Assembly (NCBI RefSeq): GCF_900110555.1
Contig: NZ_FOEE01000008.1
Coordinates: 1 to 64,000, forward strand
Length of the DNA: 64,000 nt
Source: Trujillonella endophytica
GTDB taxonomy: Bacteria > Actinomycetota > Actinomycetes > Mycobacteriales > Geodermatophilaceae
Direction of reading: 5' to 3'
Part shown: positions 26,228 through 34,866 of the stretch, piece after piece
How positions within the stretch are numbered: position 1 is the stretch's first letter
Layout: the number at the start of each line of letters is the position of its first letter
Position numbers and translations under genes: made by a program
Notes under the pieces: model-generated
What the model was told of the DNA's origin: nothing
The model's input: only the letters and a program-made list of their open reading frames with translations
The model's database searches: none

Positions 26228-27672
26228 TACCCGGGCACGCTGCGCAGGACGGCGCCGGCCGCGTCGTAGGCGGTCACGGTGAGCGGCGGGCCGCCGGGTG
26301 GGAGCGGGGGCCGTGCGTCGAACGCTCCCCACACCCGCTCGCCGGGGCGCGGGCCGACGTCGGCGAGCTGCGCCTCCAGCGTCCGCCCGTCGGCGGTGGT
26401 GACCGTGACCCGGGCGGTCCCCGGCGGGGCGACGCCGCCCAGGATCGTGTAGCCGGTACCGGTCCCGAGGTCGGTCGAGCCGTTCACCTCGACGACCAGC
26501 TCGCCCACCGGTGGCGGCGGGTAGATGGTCCCGCCGCCGCCGGAGCCGTTCGTGAACTCCATGTAGCAGGTCGTCCACTCGTCCAGGCCGGCCAGGGAGT
26601 TGGGGGCCAGGGCGAAGGCCCAGCGGCGGTCGCCTCCTGCTCCGCTCACGAACCCGCCGTCCAGACCGCAGCCCAGCTCGTCGGGGGTCGGCGGCCGGTC
26701 GAGGACCAGCCGGCGCATGGCCTCGAACTCCTCGGCGGTGCCCACGCGGAGGTTCTCCACCACCTGGTCGAGCAGCGCCTCCCCCTCGCCGGCCCCGTCC
26801 AGGGTCACGACGGCCGCGACGACCATGCCGTCCTCCGCCCACACCCGTCCCGGGGCCGCCGGGCCACCCAGGTAGGTCCCCCGCAGGACGCCGACGGAGC
26901 CCGGCTCAGCGCGCACCACGGTGCCGGTGGCGTCGTCGACCCAGAACCCCCACAGCGCCGCGAGGCGCGGATCGGCGCGGACCGCGACGACGGCGATCCA
27001 CGCGGAGTCCCCCCGGAGGGACAGGTACTCGCCCGGTCCTGCCCCGGGCCCGTCGGGCGGGCCGCCGGCGACCAGTGGCTCCAGCCCGGCCGGGACGGCG
27101 TCCGGCGCGAGCGTCGCCGTGGCGGAGGCGAAGTCGGCTCCGCGCGCCGCCGCGACGAGATCGTCCTCGTCGATCCCGCGCCCGACGACGAACTCCACGA
27201 AGTCGTTCCCCTCGAGCACGACCCAGGTGCGGTCCGCGTCGCGGACCACCTTCCCGGTCCGCCCGCCGAGGTCGACCTCCTCACCGGGCACGTCGCGTCC
27301 CGGTCCGCCGATCTGCGCCGAGCCCGAGCTCGTCCCGACCAGCAGGACCGGCCCATCGAGGGTGTCGGCCAGCGCCGGATCGCCGTACAGGGTGGCGCGG
27401 GACGGCTCGAAGTCCTGGGGGACGGTGTTCGGAGGCGCGATGCCCACCTGCTCGAGCCGGAGGCCGTCCGGGACCGGGTCCAGCACGACCGGGGCGTCGA
27501 GCGGGAGAGCGTCGACGACGAGCTCGTCATCGCCTGCGCCGGGGCGCTCGGGCCCGGCACCCGCCGGTCCGGGACCGTCGGGTGCGTCCGCCCCGGAGCC
27601 GCACCCGGCCAGGCACGAGGTCACCACGACCGTGGCCAGCAGCGCCGTCCGCACCCTGGCCCGTGAGGTCAC
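26227..27672 (-). CDS. large secreted lipoprotein, function unknown
   Basis: A 481-residue protein with a signal peptide ending in a lipobox (VVTSCLAGC), then an acidic, Pro/Gly-rich linker and a beta-rich globular region. I recognise no domain. The C-terminal 90 residues read like an immunoglobulin-like bacterial module (VTVTTADGRTLEAQLADVG ... LTVTAYDAAGAVLRSVPG), with an HTH-free, Cys-poor middle. GFWVDDATGTVVRAEPG and WTTCYMEFTNGSGGGG are distinctive stretches. The start is GTG at 27672. Likely anchored on the outer face of the membrane. Its upstream neighbour DUF3097 is separated by a terminator, so it is transcribed alone. Confidence 0.75.
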   Translation of the reverse strand: MTSRARVRTALLATVVVTSCLAGCGSGADAPDGPGPAGAGPERPGAGDDELVVDALPLDAPVVLDPVPDGLRLEQVGIAPPNTVPQDFEPSRATLYGDPALADTLDGPVLLVGTSSGSAQIGGPGRDVPGEEVDLGGRTGKVVRDADRTWVVLEGNDFVEFVVGRGIDEDDLVAAARGADFASATATLAPDAVPAGLEPLVAGGPPDGPGAGPGEYLSLRGDSAWIAVVAVRADPRLAALWGFWVDDATGTVVRAEPGSVGVLRGTYLGGPAAPGRVWAEDGMVVAAVVTLDGAGEGEALLDQVVENLRVGTAEEFEAMRRLVLDRPPTPDELGCGLDGGFVSGAGGDRRWAFALAPNSLAGLDEWTTCYMEFTNGSGGGGTIYPPPPVGELVVEVNGSTDLGTGTGYTILGGVAPPGTARVTVTTADGRTLEAQLADVGPRPGERVWGAFDARPPLPPGGPPLTVTAYDAAGAVLRSVPG

Positions 27673-27690
27673 GCGCGCATGGTGCCCGAA

Positions 27691-27731
27691 CGGAGTCGCC
27701 CGGTGTCGGAAAGCGTCACCGGGCGACTCCG
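27691..27731 (-). terminator. terminator after the DUF3097 gene, perfect 15-bp stem
   Basis: CGGAGTCGCCCGGTG (27691-27705) pairs perfectly with 27717-27731 across an 11-base loop. It directly abuts the minus-strand stop codon at 27733-27735. The arm is almost identical to that of the terminator at 62982-63022. Confidence 0.85.
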
Positions 27732-27732
27732 A

Positions 27733-28542
27733 TCACTCCGTCGTCACGAAGTCGATGAGCTCCTCGACCCGGCCGATCAGCTCGGGCTCGAGGTCGGTCC
27801 AGACCTTCACGCGGGCGAGGATGCGCTGCGCCCAGACGTAGCCGGTGTCGTCCTCCCAGCCCAGCCGCCGGCAGACGCCGGTCTTCCAGTCCTCGCCCTT
27901 CGGCACGGTCGGCCAGGCCTTGATCCCGACGACGGACGGCTTCACCGCCTGCCAGATGTCGATGAAGGGGTGGCCGACGACCAGCGCGTGCTCCCCGGTG
28001 ATCTGGGCGGCGATCCGGGACTCCTTGGAGCCCGTCACCAGGTGGTCGACCAGGACGCCGAGCCGGCGCCCCGAGGACGGCCGGAACTCGCGCACGATCC
28101 CGGGCAGGTCGTCGACGCCGTGCAGCGGCTCCACGACGACGCCCTCGATGCGCAGGTCGTGGCCCCACACCTTCTCCACGAGCTCGGCGTCGTGCTTGCC
28201 CTCGACGTACACCCGCCCCTCGCGAGCCACCCGCGCCCGGGCGCCCACGACGTAGGTCGACCCCGAGGCGCTGCGCTGCGGCCCGGACGGCGCGTTCTGC
28301 TTCGGGCGCACCAGGACGACGGGGCGCCCGTCCACCCAGAACCCCGGACCGAGCGGATAGGCGCGCACCTTCCCGAACCGGTCCTCGAGGTGGACGACGT
28401 CCTTCTCGCAGCGGACGACGGCGCCGACGAACCCCGAACTGGGGTCCTCGACGACGAGATCGCGTTCCGCCTCCACCGTCGGGGACGGCTTCTTCACCGT
28501 CCGCGGGTGCACGAGGTTGTCGTAGGGAGAGCGAGCTGGCAC
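27733..28542 (-). CDS. DUF3097 domain-containing protein
   Basis: A 269-residue protein of the DUF3097 family, which is conserved across actinobacteria but has no known role. Recognisable stretches are DLVVEDPSSGFVGAVV, RVYVEGKHDAELVEKVWG, GVLVDHLVTGSKESRIA, VVGHPFIDIWQAVKP and the C-terminal EELIDFVTTE. The VEGKHDAELVEKVWG and GVLVDHL segments resemble the acidic motifs of TOPRIM-fold nucleases, which is a suggestion only. The GTG at 28542 is chosen to start at the conserved PARSPYDNLV. Confidence 0.85.
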   Translation of the reverse strand: MPARSPYDNLVHPRTVKKPSPTVEAERDLVVEDPSSGFVGAVVRCEKDVVHLEDRFGKVRAYPLGPGFWVDGRPVVLVRPKQNAPSGPQRSASGSTYVVGARARVAREGRVYVEGKHDAELVEKVWGHDLRIEGVVVEPLHGVDDLPGIVREFRPSSGRRLGVLVDHLVTGSKESRIAAQITGEHALVVGHPFIDIWQAVKPSVVGIKAWPTVPKGEDWKTGVCRRLGWEDDTGYVWAQRILARVKVWTDLEPELIGRVEELIDFVTTE

Positions 28543-28909
28543 CCCCCGAGTCTGTGCAGGGGTCGGCCCGAGGCCGGGACGGCGCGCCGGGGCGTGACCT
28601 GCGACACGCCCGGGACGCGAGCATCTCACCGTGGGTGACGGAAGGCGCGGGACCGGCACGGAGCCGTCCGGGCTCGTGACCGGGGGCGGCAGACCCCTCG
28701 GTGACCAGCGGACTCGGCCGTACCGGGTGGGGGTCGGCCCGCTGCCCCGCGGGCCGGACACGGTGGTCCCCGGGCGTGTCGATCAGACCGATTCCGTTTC
28801 GTGATCTCCGCTGAGGCAACCCATTGCATCGACCGCTTCGACAGTCCCGTGAACACAGCGACGGCTCGACAAGTCCCGTGAACACCACAGCGATGGGAGC
28901 GACACCACG
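28543..28909. other. 367-base intergenic region with a direct repeat
   Basis: No gene is visible. Near the right end, GTCCCGTGAACAC occurs twice, within blocks at 28838-28861 and 28866-28893 that also share TCGACA before it and AGCGA after it (spacing about 29 bases). The second block ends 17 bases before the PRC-barrel start. Paired direct repeats just upstream of a start suggest an activator site or a duplicated leader. The rest (28543-28830) shows nothing I can support. Confidence 0.5.
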
Positions 28910-29833
28910 ATGATCGGCACCGAGAGCATCAGCCGAGTGATCGGCCAGGACGTCTACGACGAGTCCGGCAGCAAGATCGGCTCGGCGTCGGAGGTCTACC
29001 TCGACGACGAGACCGGCCAGCCCGAGTGGGTCACCGTCCGCACCGGCCTGTTCGGCACCAAGGAGTCGTTCGTCCCGATCCGCGACGCGGACCTGACCAA
29101 CGACGGCGTCCGCGTACCCGTGAGCAAGGACCGGGTGAAGGACGCGCCGAAGATCGACACCGACGGGCACCTCTCCCCCCAGGAGGAGCAGGAGCTCTAC
29201 CGGTACTACGGCATGGGCGCCGGTGGGACGACCGACACCACCCGCACCACCGACACGACCCGGACCACAGGGCAGACCACGCAGTCGACCGCCGGCATGG
29301 CCGCGGCGGGCACGGACACCCGGCGCACGGACACCCGTGACACCGGCACCCGTGACACCGGCACCCGCGGCGCCGTGGGTCACGACACGTCCGGGCCCAC
29401 CACGGACGACGCGATGACCCGCTCGGAGGAGCGGCTCACGGTCGGCACCCGCTCCGAGGAGGTCGGCCGCGCCCGGCTGCGCAAGTACGTCGTCTCGGAG
29501 AACGTGACCGAGACCGTGCCGGTCTCCCACGAGGAGGTCCGGGTCCAGCGCGAGCCGATCACCGAGGGCAATGCCGGCCGCGCGATGGACGGTCCGGCGA
29601 TCTCCGAGGAGGAGCACGAGGTCGTGCTGCACGCCGAGCGCCCCGTCGTCGCCAAGGAGGCCGTGCCGGTCGAGCGCGTCCGCCTGGACACGGAGACGGT
29701 CACCGGGCAGGAGACGGTGAGCGAGACCGTGCGCAAGGAGCAGATCGAGATGGAGGGCGCCGAGGGCACCGGCCGGACCGGCCGGAAGGCGAAGGACGCC
29801 CTCGACCGGGACCGGGACGGCCACGTCGGCTGA
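28910..29833 (+). CDS. PRC-barrel and DUF2382 domain protein
   Basis: A 307-residue acidic, soluble protein. Residues about 8-75 are a PRC-barrel (IGQDVYDESGSKIGSASEVYLDD ... EWVTVRTGLFGTKESFVPI). A Thr/Asp/Arg-rich low-complexity linker (about 105-160) with TTDTTRT and DTRDTGTR repeats follows. The C-terminal DUF2382 domain (about 170-285) has the repeated pattern EERLTVGTRSEEVGRARLRKYV ... HEEVRVQREPI. This architecture is frequent in desiccation- and radiation-tolerant bacteria and is thought to be stress-related; the role is unproven. ATG with GGAGCG about eight bases upstream. Confidence 0.85.
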   Translation: MIGTESISRVIGQDVYDESGSKIGSASEVYLDDETGQPEWVTVRTGLFGTKESFVPIRDADLTNDGVRVPVSKDRVKDAPKIDTDGHLSPQEEQELYRYYGMGAGGTTDTTRTTDTTRTTGQTTQSTAGMAAAGTDTRRTDTRDTGTRDTGTRGAVGHDTSGPTTDDAMTRSEERLTVGTRSEEVGRARLRKYVVSENVTETVPVSHEEVRVQREPITEGNAGRAMDGPAISEEEHEVVLHAERPVVAKEAVPVERVRLDTETVTGQETVSETVRKEQIEMEGAEGTGRTGRKAKDALDRDRDGHVG

Positions 29834-29970
29834 CCTCTTCCACTGGTACCCGGCAGCGGCCGGGCTCCGACACGGCGGTGGCCGGCCGAGGACTCGTCCC
29901 GGCCGGCCACCTGCGTGGGGGGCCCGGCCGCTGTCGCGTGCCGGGACCGCGCAGGTGGGATGCTCGGATC

Positions 29971-30882
29971 GTGACTGAGACCACGGTGCCGCTGCAGGCG
30001 TCGGTCGGGTTTGCCGGACCCGAGGCGCTCGCCGACGCGCTGCGTGCCACCGGCTACCTGCCCGACGAGGGGCTGGCCACCGCCGCCTACCTGGCGCTGG
30101 TCATGCGTCGGCCGCTGTTCCTGGAGGGCGAGGCAGGCGTCGGCAAGACGGCCCTGGCCCGGGCGCTGGCCGAGGTGACCGGCCGCCCGCTCTACCGGCT
30201 GCAGTGCTACGAGGGCCTGGAGGCCAGCCAGGCGCTCTACGACTGGGACTTCGGCCGGCAGTTGCTGCACCTGCGCGCCGCCGAGGCCGCGCACGCCGCG
30301 GTGGACACGGAGGCCCTCGAGTCCTCCCTCTACGACCGCCGCTTCCTGCTGGCCCGCCCGCTGCTGCAGGCGCTGGAGGACTCGCCGAGCGTGCTCCTGG
30401 TCGACGAGGTCGATCGCGCCGACGACGAGTTCGAGGCGTTCCTGCTCGAGGTCCTGTCGGACTTCACGATCTCGATCCCGGAACTGGGCACCGTGCGGGC
30501 CGAGATCCCGCCGCTGGTGATCCTGACCTCCAACCGCACCCGCGAGGTGCACGACGCCCTCAAGCGCCGCTGCCTCTACCACTGGCTGGAGCACCCGGAC
30601 TTCGACCGCGAGGTGGCGATCCTGCGCTCGCGCCTGCCCGAGGTGACCGAGCGGCTGGCCCGGGAGGTCGCGGCGGCGACGGCGAGGCTGCGCGACCTGG
30701 ACCTGGTCAAGCCGCCGGGCGTGGCCGAGGCGATGGACTGGGCGAGCGCGCTGCACGCGCTCGGCGCCCGCGAGCTCGACCCCGACCTCGCCGCGCGGAC
30801 CCTGGGCGCGGTGCTCAAGTACCGCGAGGACACCGACCGGGTGCACTCCCTGGCCCGCGGGGCGCTCTTCGGTGGCGGCTGA
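29971..30882 (+). CDS. MoxR-type AAA ATPase (CoxD-like)
   Basis: A 303-residue AAA+ ATPase of the MoxR group. Walker A is GEAGVGKTAL, LQCYEGLEASQALYDWDF is the CoxD-type signature, Walker B is VLLVDEVDRADDEFEAFLLE and the sensor is ILTSNRTREV. CoxD partners with the VWA protein CoxE to mature the Mo-Cu site of CO dehydrogenase; relatives act on other molybdenum hydroxylases. It is followed by a CoxE-like gene, XdhC and MOSC genes, which supports the same role. The GTG at 29971 is preceded only by a weak ribosome binding site. Confidence 0.9.
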   Translation: MTETTVPLQASVGFAGPEALADALRATGYLPDEGLATAAYLALVMRRPLFLEGEAGVGKTALARALAEVTGRPLYRLQCYEGLEASQALYDWDFGRQLLHLRAAEAAHAAVDTEALESSLYDRRFLLARPLLQALEDSPSVLLVDEVDRADDEFEAFLLEVLSDFTISIPELGTVRAEIPPLVILTSNRTREVHDALKRRCLYHWLEHPDFDREVAILRSRLPEVTERLAREVAAATARLRDLDLVKPPGVAEAMDWASALHALGARELDPDLAARTLGAVLKYREDTDRVHSLARGALFGGG

Positions 30883-32056
30883 ACCAGGCATAGGAGGCTT
30901 TCCCCCTGCCGACGACGGTCAGGACGCGGGGAAAGCTTCCTCTGCCTCGGGGGAGCGGGATGTCGTCAGCACCGTGCTCGGCTTCGCCCGCACCCTGCGC
31001 GCGGCCGGCGTCGCCGCCTCCCCGGACCGGGTCGAGGCGATGCTGGCCGCGATCGGCGCCCTCGACGTCCTGGACGCCTCCGCCGTCTACTGGGCCGGCC
31101 GGCTGACGCTGTGCAGCGGCCCCGACGACCTCGAGCGCTACGACGCCGCCTTCGCCGCCTGGTTCTCCGGCGAGGCGCCCCGGCTGCGGCCGGCGCCGGC
31201 CGACCGGACCCAGGTGGTCGTCTCGTCCTCGGCGCCGCTGGAGGCCGGCAGCGCCGACGGCGGGGACGACGACCCCTCCGACGTCGCCGGGCAGGCCAGC
31301 GCCGACGAGGTGCTGCGTCACCGCGACGTCGCCGAGCTGACCGTGGCCGAGCGGGAGGAGATGCGGCGGCTGTTCGCCCTGCTGCGGCCGGCGTCGCCCA
31401 TGCGGCCCTCGCGGCGCCGGCGGCCCAGCGCACACGGGTCGGTGCACGCCTCCCGCACGGTCCGCCGCGCGCTGCGCGACGGCGGCGAGGTGGCGCGGCT
31501 GCTCCACCGGCGGGCCCGCCCCCGCCCGCGCCGCGTCGTGCTGCTGATCGACGTCTCCGGCTCGATGAGCCCCTACGCCGACGCGCTGCTGCGCTACGCG
31601 CACGCCGCCGTCCGCGCGCACCCCGCCGCCACCGAGGTCTTCACGATCGGCACGCGGCTGACCCGGGTGACCCGCGAGCTGCGGCTGCGCGACCCCGACA
31701 AGGCGCTGGCGGCCGGCGGCGCGGCGATCCCCGACTGGTCCGGTGGCACCCGGCTGGGCGAGGTGCTCAAGGCCTTCCTCGACCGGTGGGGGCAGCGCGG
31801 CACCGCGCGGGGGGCGATCGTCGTGGTCTGCAGCGACGGGTGGGAGCGGGGCGACACCGGCCTGCTGGCCGAGCAGATGGCGCGGCTGCGCCGGCTCGCG
31901 TACGCCGTGGTGTGGGTGAATCCGCACAAGGGCCGGATCGGGTACGAGCCGCTGACCGGGGGCATGCGGGCGGCCCTGCCGTCGTTGGACGCCTTCGTGG
32001 CGGGGCACAGCCTCGCCGCGTTCGAGGAGCTCACAGGAGTGATCGCCCGTGCGTGA
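30872..32056 (+). CDS. VWA domain protein (CoxE-like)
   Basis: A 394-residue von Willebrand A protein of the CoxE type. An N-terminal helical region (VLGFARTLRAAGVAASPDRVEAML, read as two halves) is followed by an Arg-rich segment and a VWA domain with the MIDAS motif DVSGSMS at 227-233, plus GGTRLG and the SDGWERGD loop. It works with the preceding MoxR ATPase as a metallochaperone or insertase for molybdenum hydroxylases. The first possible GTG (30872) overlaps the upstream stop by 11 bases. A GTG at 30974, beyond a strong hairpin, gives a more conventional N-terminus (VLGFAR). Confidence 0.88.
   Translation: MAAEPGIGGFPPADDGQDAGKASSASGERDVVSTVLGFARTLRAAGVAASPDRVEAMLAAIGALDVLDASAVYWAGRLTLCSGPDDLERYDAAFAAWFSGEAPRLRPAPADRTQVVVSSSAPLEAGSADGGDDDPSDVAGQASADEVLRHRDVAELTVAEREEMRRLFALLRPASPMRPSRRRRPSAHGSVHASRTVRRALRDGGEVARLLHRRARPRPRRVVLLIDVSGSMSPYADALLRYAHAAVRAHPAATEVFTIGTRLTRVTRELRLRDPDKALAAGGAAIPDWSGGTRLGEVLKAFLDRWGQRGTARGAIVVVCSDGWERGDTGLLAEQMARLRRLAYAVVWVNPHKGRIGYEPLTGGMRAALPSLDAFVAGHSLAAFEELTGVIARA
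30886..30947 (+). promoter_or_regulatory. 20-bp inverted repeat at the coxD/coxE junction
   Basis: Arm 30886-30905 (AGGCATAGGAGGCTTTCCCC) pairs with 30928-30947 (GGGGAAAGCTTCCTCTGCCT), with two mismatches and a 22-base loop. It would lie in the coding sequence if the VWA gene starts at 30872, or in a leader if it starts at 30974. The 5' arm contains an AGGAGG sequence that would be sequestered. A terminator or translational switch is possible. Confidence 0.6.
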
Positions 32057-32094
32057 GAGATCTACGACCATCGGTACACGACGCGCGCCCTGGT

Positions 32095-32148
32095 GGCCCC
32101 CTGCAGGGGCCCGCCGCGAGCTCGCCAGTGGTGGGGGGCAGGGGGTCC
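32095..32148. repeat. dispersed 52-55 bp double-palindrome repeat, copy 2
   Basis: Outer arms GGCCCCCTGC and GCAGGGGGTCC flank an inner perfect palindrome GCGAGCTCGC followed by CAGTGGTGGGGGG. About 45 of 55 positions match the reverse complement of copy 3. It fills the 98-base gap between the CoxE-like and XdhC genes. Confidence 0.78.
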
Positions 32149-32154
32149 TCCGAC

Positions 32155-33276
32155 ATGCGTGATGTCCTGGACGACCTGGTGGGCTGGTGGCAGGCCGGGG
32201 AGACCGTCGGCATGGGAACGGTCGTGGCCACCTGGCGCTCGGCCCCCCGACCGGCGGGCGCCTCGATGCTGGTCGGCCCCGACGGGACCGCGGTCGGCAG
32301 CGTCTCCGGCGGGTGCGTGGAGGGCGCGGTCTACGAGGAGGCGCGGGACGTCGTCGAGACCGGCGTCCCCACGCTGGAGCGCTACGGGGTCAGCGACGAC
32401 GACGCCTTCGCCGTCGGCCTGACCTGCGGCGGGATCCTCGACGTCTTCGTCGAGCAGGTGTCGCGCGAGTCCTTCCCCGAGCTGGGCGACATCGCGGTGT
32501 CGGTGGGCCGGCACGAGCCGGTCGCCGTCGTCACCTGCGTGAAGGGGGCGGAGGACCGGCTCGGCAAGCGGCTCGTCCTGTGGCCCGACCGCGCCTCGGG
32601 CACGCTCGGCGGGCAGCGGATCGACGACGCCGTGGCGGCCGACGCCCGCGGGATGCTCGCCGCCGGCCGCACCGGGCTGCTGCACGTCGGGCACGACGGC
32701 GAGCGGCGCGGCGACGACCTCACCCTCTTCGTCAACTCCTTCGCCCCCGCCGCGCGGATGGTGGTGTTCGGCGCCATCGACTTCGCCGCCGCCGTCGCAC
32801 GGGTGGGCGCGTTCCTCGGCTACCGCGTCACCGTGTGCGACGCGCGGCCGGTGTTCGCCACGCCCAAGCGCTTCCCCGACGCCCACGAGGTGATCGTCGA
32901 GTGGCCGCACCGCTACCTGCAGACCGAGGTCGACGCCGGTCGGATCGACGAGCGCACGGTGCTGTGCGTGCTGACCCACGACCCGAAGTTCGACGTGCCG
33001 CTGCTGGAGGTCGCGCTGCGGCTGCCGGTCGCCTACGTCGGGGCGATGGGCTCGCGGCGCACGCACGACGAGCGGATGGAGCGGCTGCGCGAGGCCGGGA
33101 TGACCGCGGAGGAACTGGGCCGGCTCTCCTCGCCGATCGGCCTCGACCTCGGCGCGCGCACGCCGGAGGAGACCGCGGTGTCGATCGCGGCCGAGATCAT
33201 CGCCGGCCGGTGGGGCGGCTCGGGGGAGCGGCTGACCGGCGTCGACGGCCCGATCCACCGGACGGCGGACCGCTGA
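32155..33276 (+). CDS. XdhC/CoxF family molybdenum hydroxylase maturation protein
   Basis: A 373-residue XdhC-family protein. The N-terminal XdhC/CoxI domain has SGGCVEGAVYEEARDVV and LTCGGILDVFVEQV, each with a conserved cysteine. The C-terminal Rossmann domain has RMVVFGAIDFAAAVARVG, VCDARPVFATPKRFP, LTHDPKFDVPLLEVAL and VGAMGSRRTHDERM. XdhC binds sulfurated molybdenum cofactor and protects it until insertion into the hydroxylase. It belongs to the accessory set with the MoxR and VWA genes and the following MOSC gene. The true ATG is at 32155. Confidence 0.93.
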   Translation: MRDVLDDLVGWWQAGETVGMGTVVATWRSAPRPAGASMLVGPDGTAVGSVSGGCVEGAVYEEARDVVETGVPTLERYGVSDDDAFAVGLTCGGILDVFVEQVSRESFPELGDIAVSVGRHEPVAVVTCVKGAEDRLGKRLVLWPDRASGTLGGQRIDDAVAADARGMLAAGRTGLLHVGHDGERRGDDLTLFVNSFAPAARMVVFGAIDFAAAVARVGAFLGYRVTVCDARPVFATPKRFPDAHEVIVEWPHRYLQTEVDAGRIDERTVLCVLTHDPKFDVPLLEVALRLPVAYVGAMGSRRTHDERMERLREAGMTAEELGRLSSPIGLDLGARTPEETAVSIAAEIIAGRWGGSGERLTGVDGPIHRTADR

Positions 33277-33297
33277 TGCAGGCCCCCGCTCCCTGTT

Positions 33298-33354
33298 GAT
33301 CATCGGCGAGCGGTCGAGCCCACCGGCGTGGCGGCCGGCCACCCGCCGATGATC
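33298..33354. terminator. inverted repeat after XdhC, 11-bp arms
   Basis: GATCATCGGCG (33298-33308) pairs with CGCCGATGATC (33344-33354). The loop is 35 bases and GC-rich. The 3' arm overlaps the first codons of the MOSC gene if it starts at 33349. It may end XdhC transcription or control MOSC translation. Confidence 0.5.
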
Positions 33355-33954
33355 GACGTCGGTCTCCCGCACCGGTACGACGTCGAGGTGGTGGCGCTCG
33401 TCGTCTCGGCCGTGCACCGCTACGACGGGCGGCCGTCCGGTGCGGTACCGGACCCGGCCGCCGACCGCGTCGACCGCGCCGAGGTCCGGGCGGGGCACGG
33501 CGTCGTCGGCGACCGCTACGCCGGGAAGGCCGCCCATCGCGATGCCGCGCTCACCGTGCTGGCCGTCGAGTCGCTGGACGCGCTCGCCGCCGAGCTCGGC
33601 GTGCCGGCGTTCGACGCCGCGGCGACCCGGCGCACCGTCGTCCTGCGGGGGGCGGAGGTCGAGGCGCTGCGGGGAGTCGAGTTCGCGCTCGACTGCGGCG
33701 AGGGGCCGGTGCGGCTGCGCGGCGGCCGCCCGGCCAACCCGTGCGCCTGGATGGACGTCGTCCTGGCGCCCGGCGCGCACCGCGGGCTGCGGGGCCGGGG
33801 CGGCGTCCGCTGCGCCGCGCTGTCCGACGGCGTCCTCCGCGTCGGCCCGGCCGTGCTGCACTCCGCCGTGGAGCTCGACCCCGCCCGCGCCGGTGAGGTG
33901 GTGCGGCCCGCCGTCCGAGCCCGACCGGCGCCGGGCAACGGAACTCTCGGGTAA
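33349..33954 (+). CDS. MOSC domain-containing protein
   Basis: A protein of up to 201 residues with a MOSC (molybdenum cofactor sulfurase C-terminal) domain: SAVHRYDGRPSGAV, GVVGDRYAGKAAHRDAALTVLAVES, TRRTVVLRG, LRGGRPANPCAWMDVVLAPG and GGVRCAALSDGVLRVG. The conserved cysteine is in RPANPCAWMD. MOSC proteins carry sulfur or bind molybdenum cofactor, which fits its place after XdhC. ATG 33349 is used; GTG 33328 and GTG 33388 are alternatives. The usual family N-terminus (about VSAVHRYDGRP) favours a start close to 33388. Confidence 0.85.
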   Translation: MIDVGLPHRYDVEVVALVVSAVHRYDGRPSGAVPDPAADRVDRAEVRAGHGVVGDRYAGKAAHRDAALTVLAVESLDALAAELGVPAFDAAATRRTVVLRGAEVEALRGVEFALDCGEGPVRLRGGRPANPCAWMDVVLAPGAHRGLRGRGGVRCAALSDGVLRVGPAVLHSAVELDPARAGEVVRPAVRARPAPGNGTLG

Positions 33955-34084
33955 GGCCTCCCCACGCCCCTACTCGGCGGCTGACGGCTACCCGGACGGG
34001 GGACAAGCCCCCCGGGACCCCGCCGCGCTGAGGGACCATGGCGCGGCCGGCGCGCCGCCGGCCCAGACGACGAACGGATGGTCC

Positions 34085-34795
34085 ATGCGCGTCCGCGCCC
34101 TCGCCCTCGCCCTCGCGGGTGCCGCAGCCCTCACCCTCACCGCCTGTGGGGACGACTCCGCCGACGACGGGAGCTTCACCCCGCTGTCCAGCAGCCCGAC
34201 CGCGGGCGTGCAGAGCGGGCCGGAGCTCATCACGGCCGCCGCCGACGCGCTGGCGCAGGCAGGGTCGGTGCGGCTGCAGGGCACGGTTCCCGTCGGCGAG
34301 GGCACGACCGACGTCGACCTCCAGCTGATCGGCGAGGACGCCGCGGGCAGCCTCACCGTCGCGGGGGCGACCGTGCAGGTCGTCGTCGTCGGCGGGGACG
34401 CCTACGTCCAGGCCGACGCCGCGTTCTGGGCCGCCCAGGAGCTGCCGCCCGCGGCCGTCGCCCAGCTGGAGGGCGTCTGGGTGCTGGCGCCGGCAGAGGG
34501 CGGCGCGGCCCTGGGCGTCCTGACGCTGGCCCGGGTGGTCACGGAGTTCCGCCGGCCCGCCGAGGGGGCCGACGGCGCCGAGGTCACCACCGGGAACCTC
34601 GAGGGGCAGCCGGTCTGGGAGGTCCGCAGCGCCGACGGCGCGGTCATGCGCATCGCCTCGGAGGGGACGCCGTACCCGCTGGAGCTGGAGCGGACCGGGC
34701 TGCAGGCCGGCATCATGCGGCTGAGCGAGTTCGGCGTCGTCCCGCCGATCCAGGCGCCGGCGGAGTTCCTCGACCTGAGCAGCCTCGCCGGCTGA
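34085..34795 (+). CDS. LprG/LppX-like lipoprotein
   Basis: A 236-residue lipoprotein: signal peptide with lipobox TLTAC (Cys21), a Ser/Asp linker, then a beta-rich domain with TAAADALAQAGSVRLQGTVP, GSLTVAGATVQVVVVGGDAYVQADAAFW and GMIMRL-type ends. It looks like the LppX_LprAFG family, which carries lipids or glycolipids across the cell envelope in mycobacteria and relatives. The start is ATG at 34085. The 130 bases upstream carry no clear motif. Moderate certainty, as the family is divergent. Confidence 0.75.
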   Translation: MRVRALALALAGAAALTLTACGDDSADDGSFTPLSSSPTAGVQSGPELITAAADALAQAGSVRLQGTVPVGEGTTDVDLQLIGEDAAGSLTVAGATVQVVVVGGDAYVQADAAFWAAQELPPAAVAQLEGVWVLAPAEGGAALGVLTLARVVTEFRRPAEGADGAEVTTGNLEGQPVWEVRSADGAVMRIASEGTPYPLELERTGLQAGIMRLSEFGVVPPIQAPAEFLDLSSLAG

Positions 34796-34866
34796 CCGGC
34801 CCCGCCCGCACCCCCGTCCGGGGGTGGCCGCGCTCCCGCCCCCGCGCCCACGATGGCGGCCCGGCA

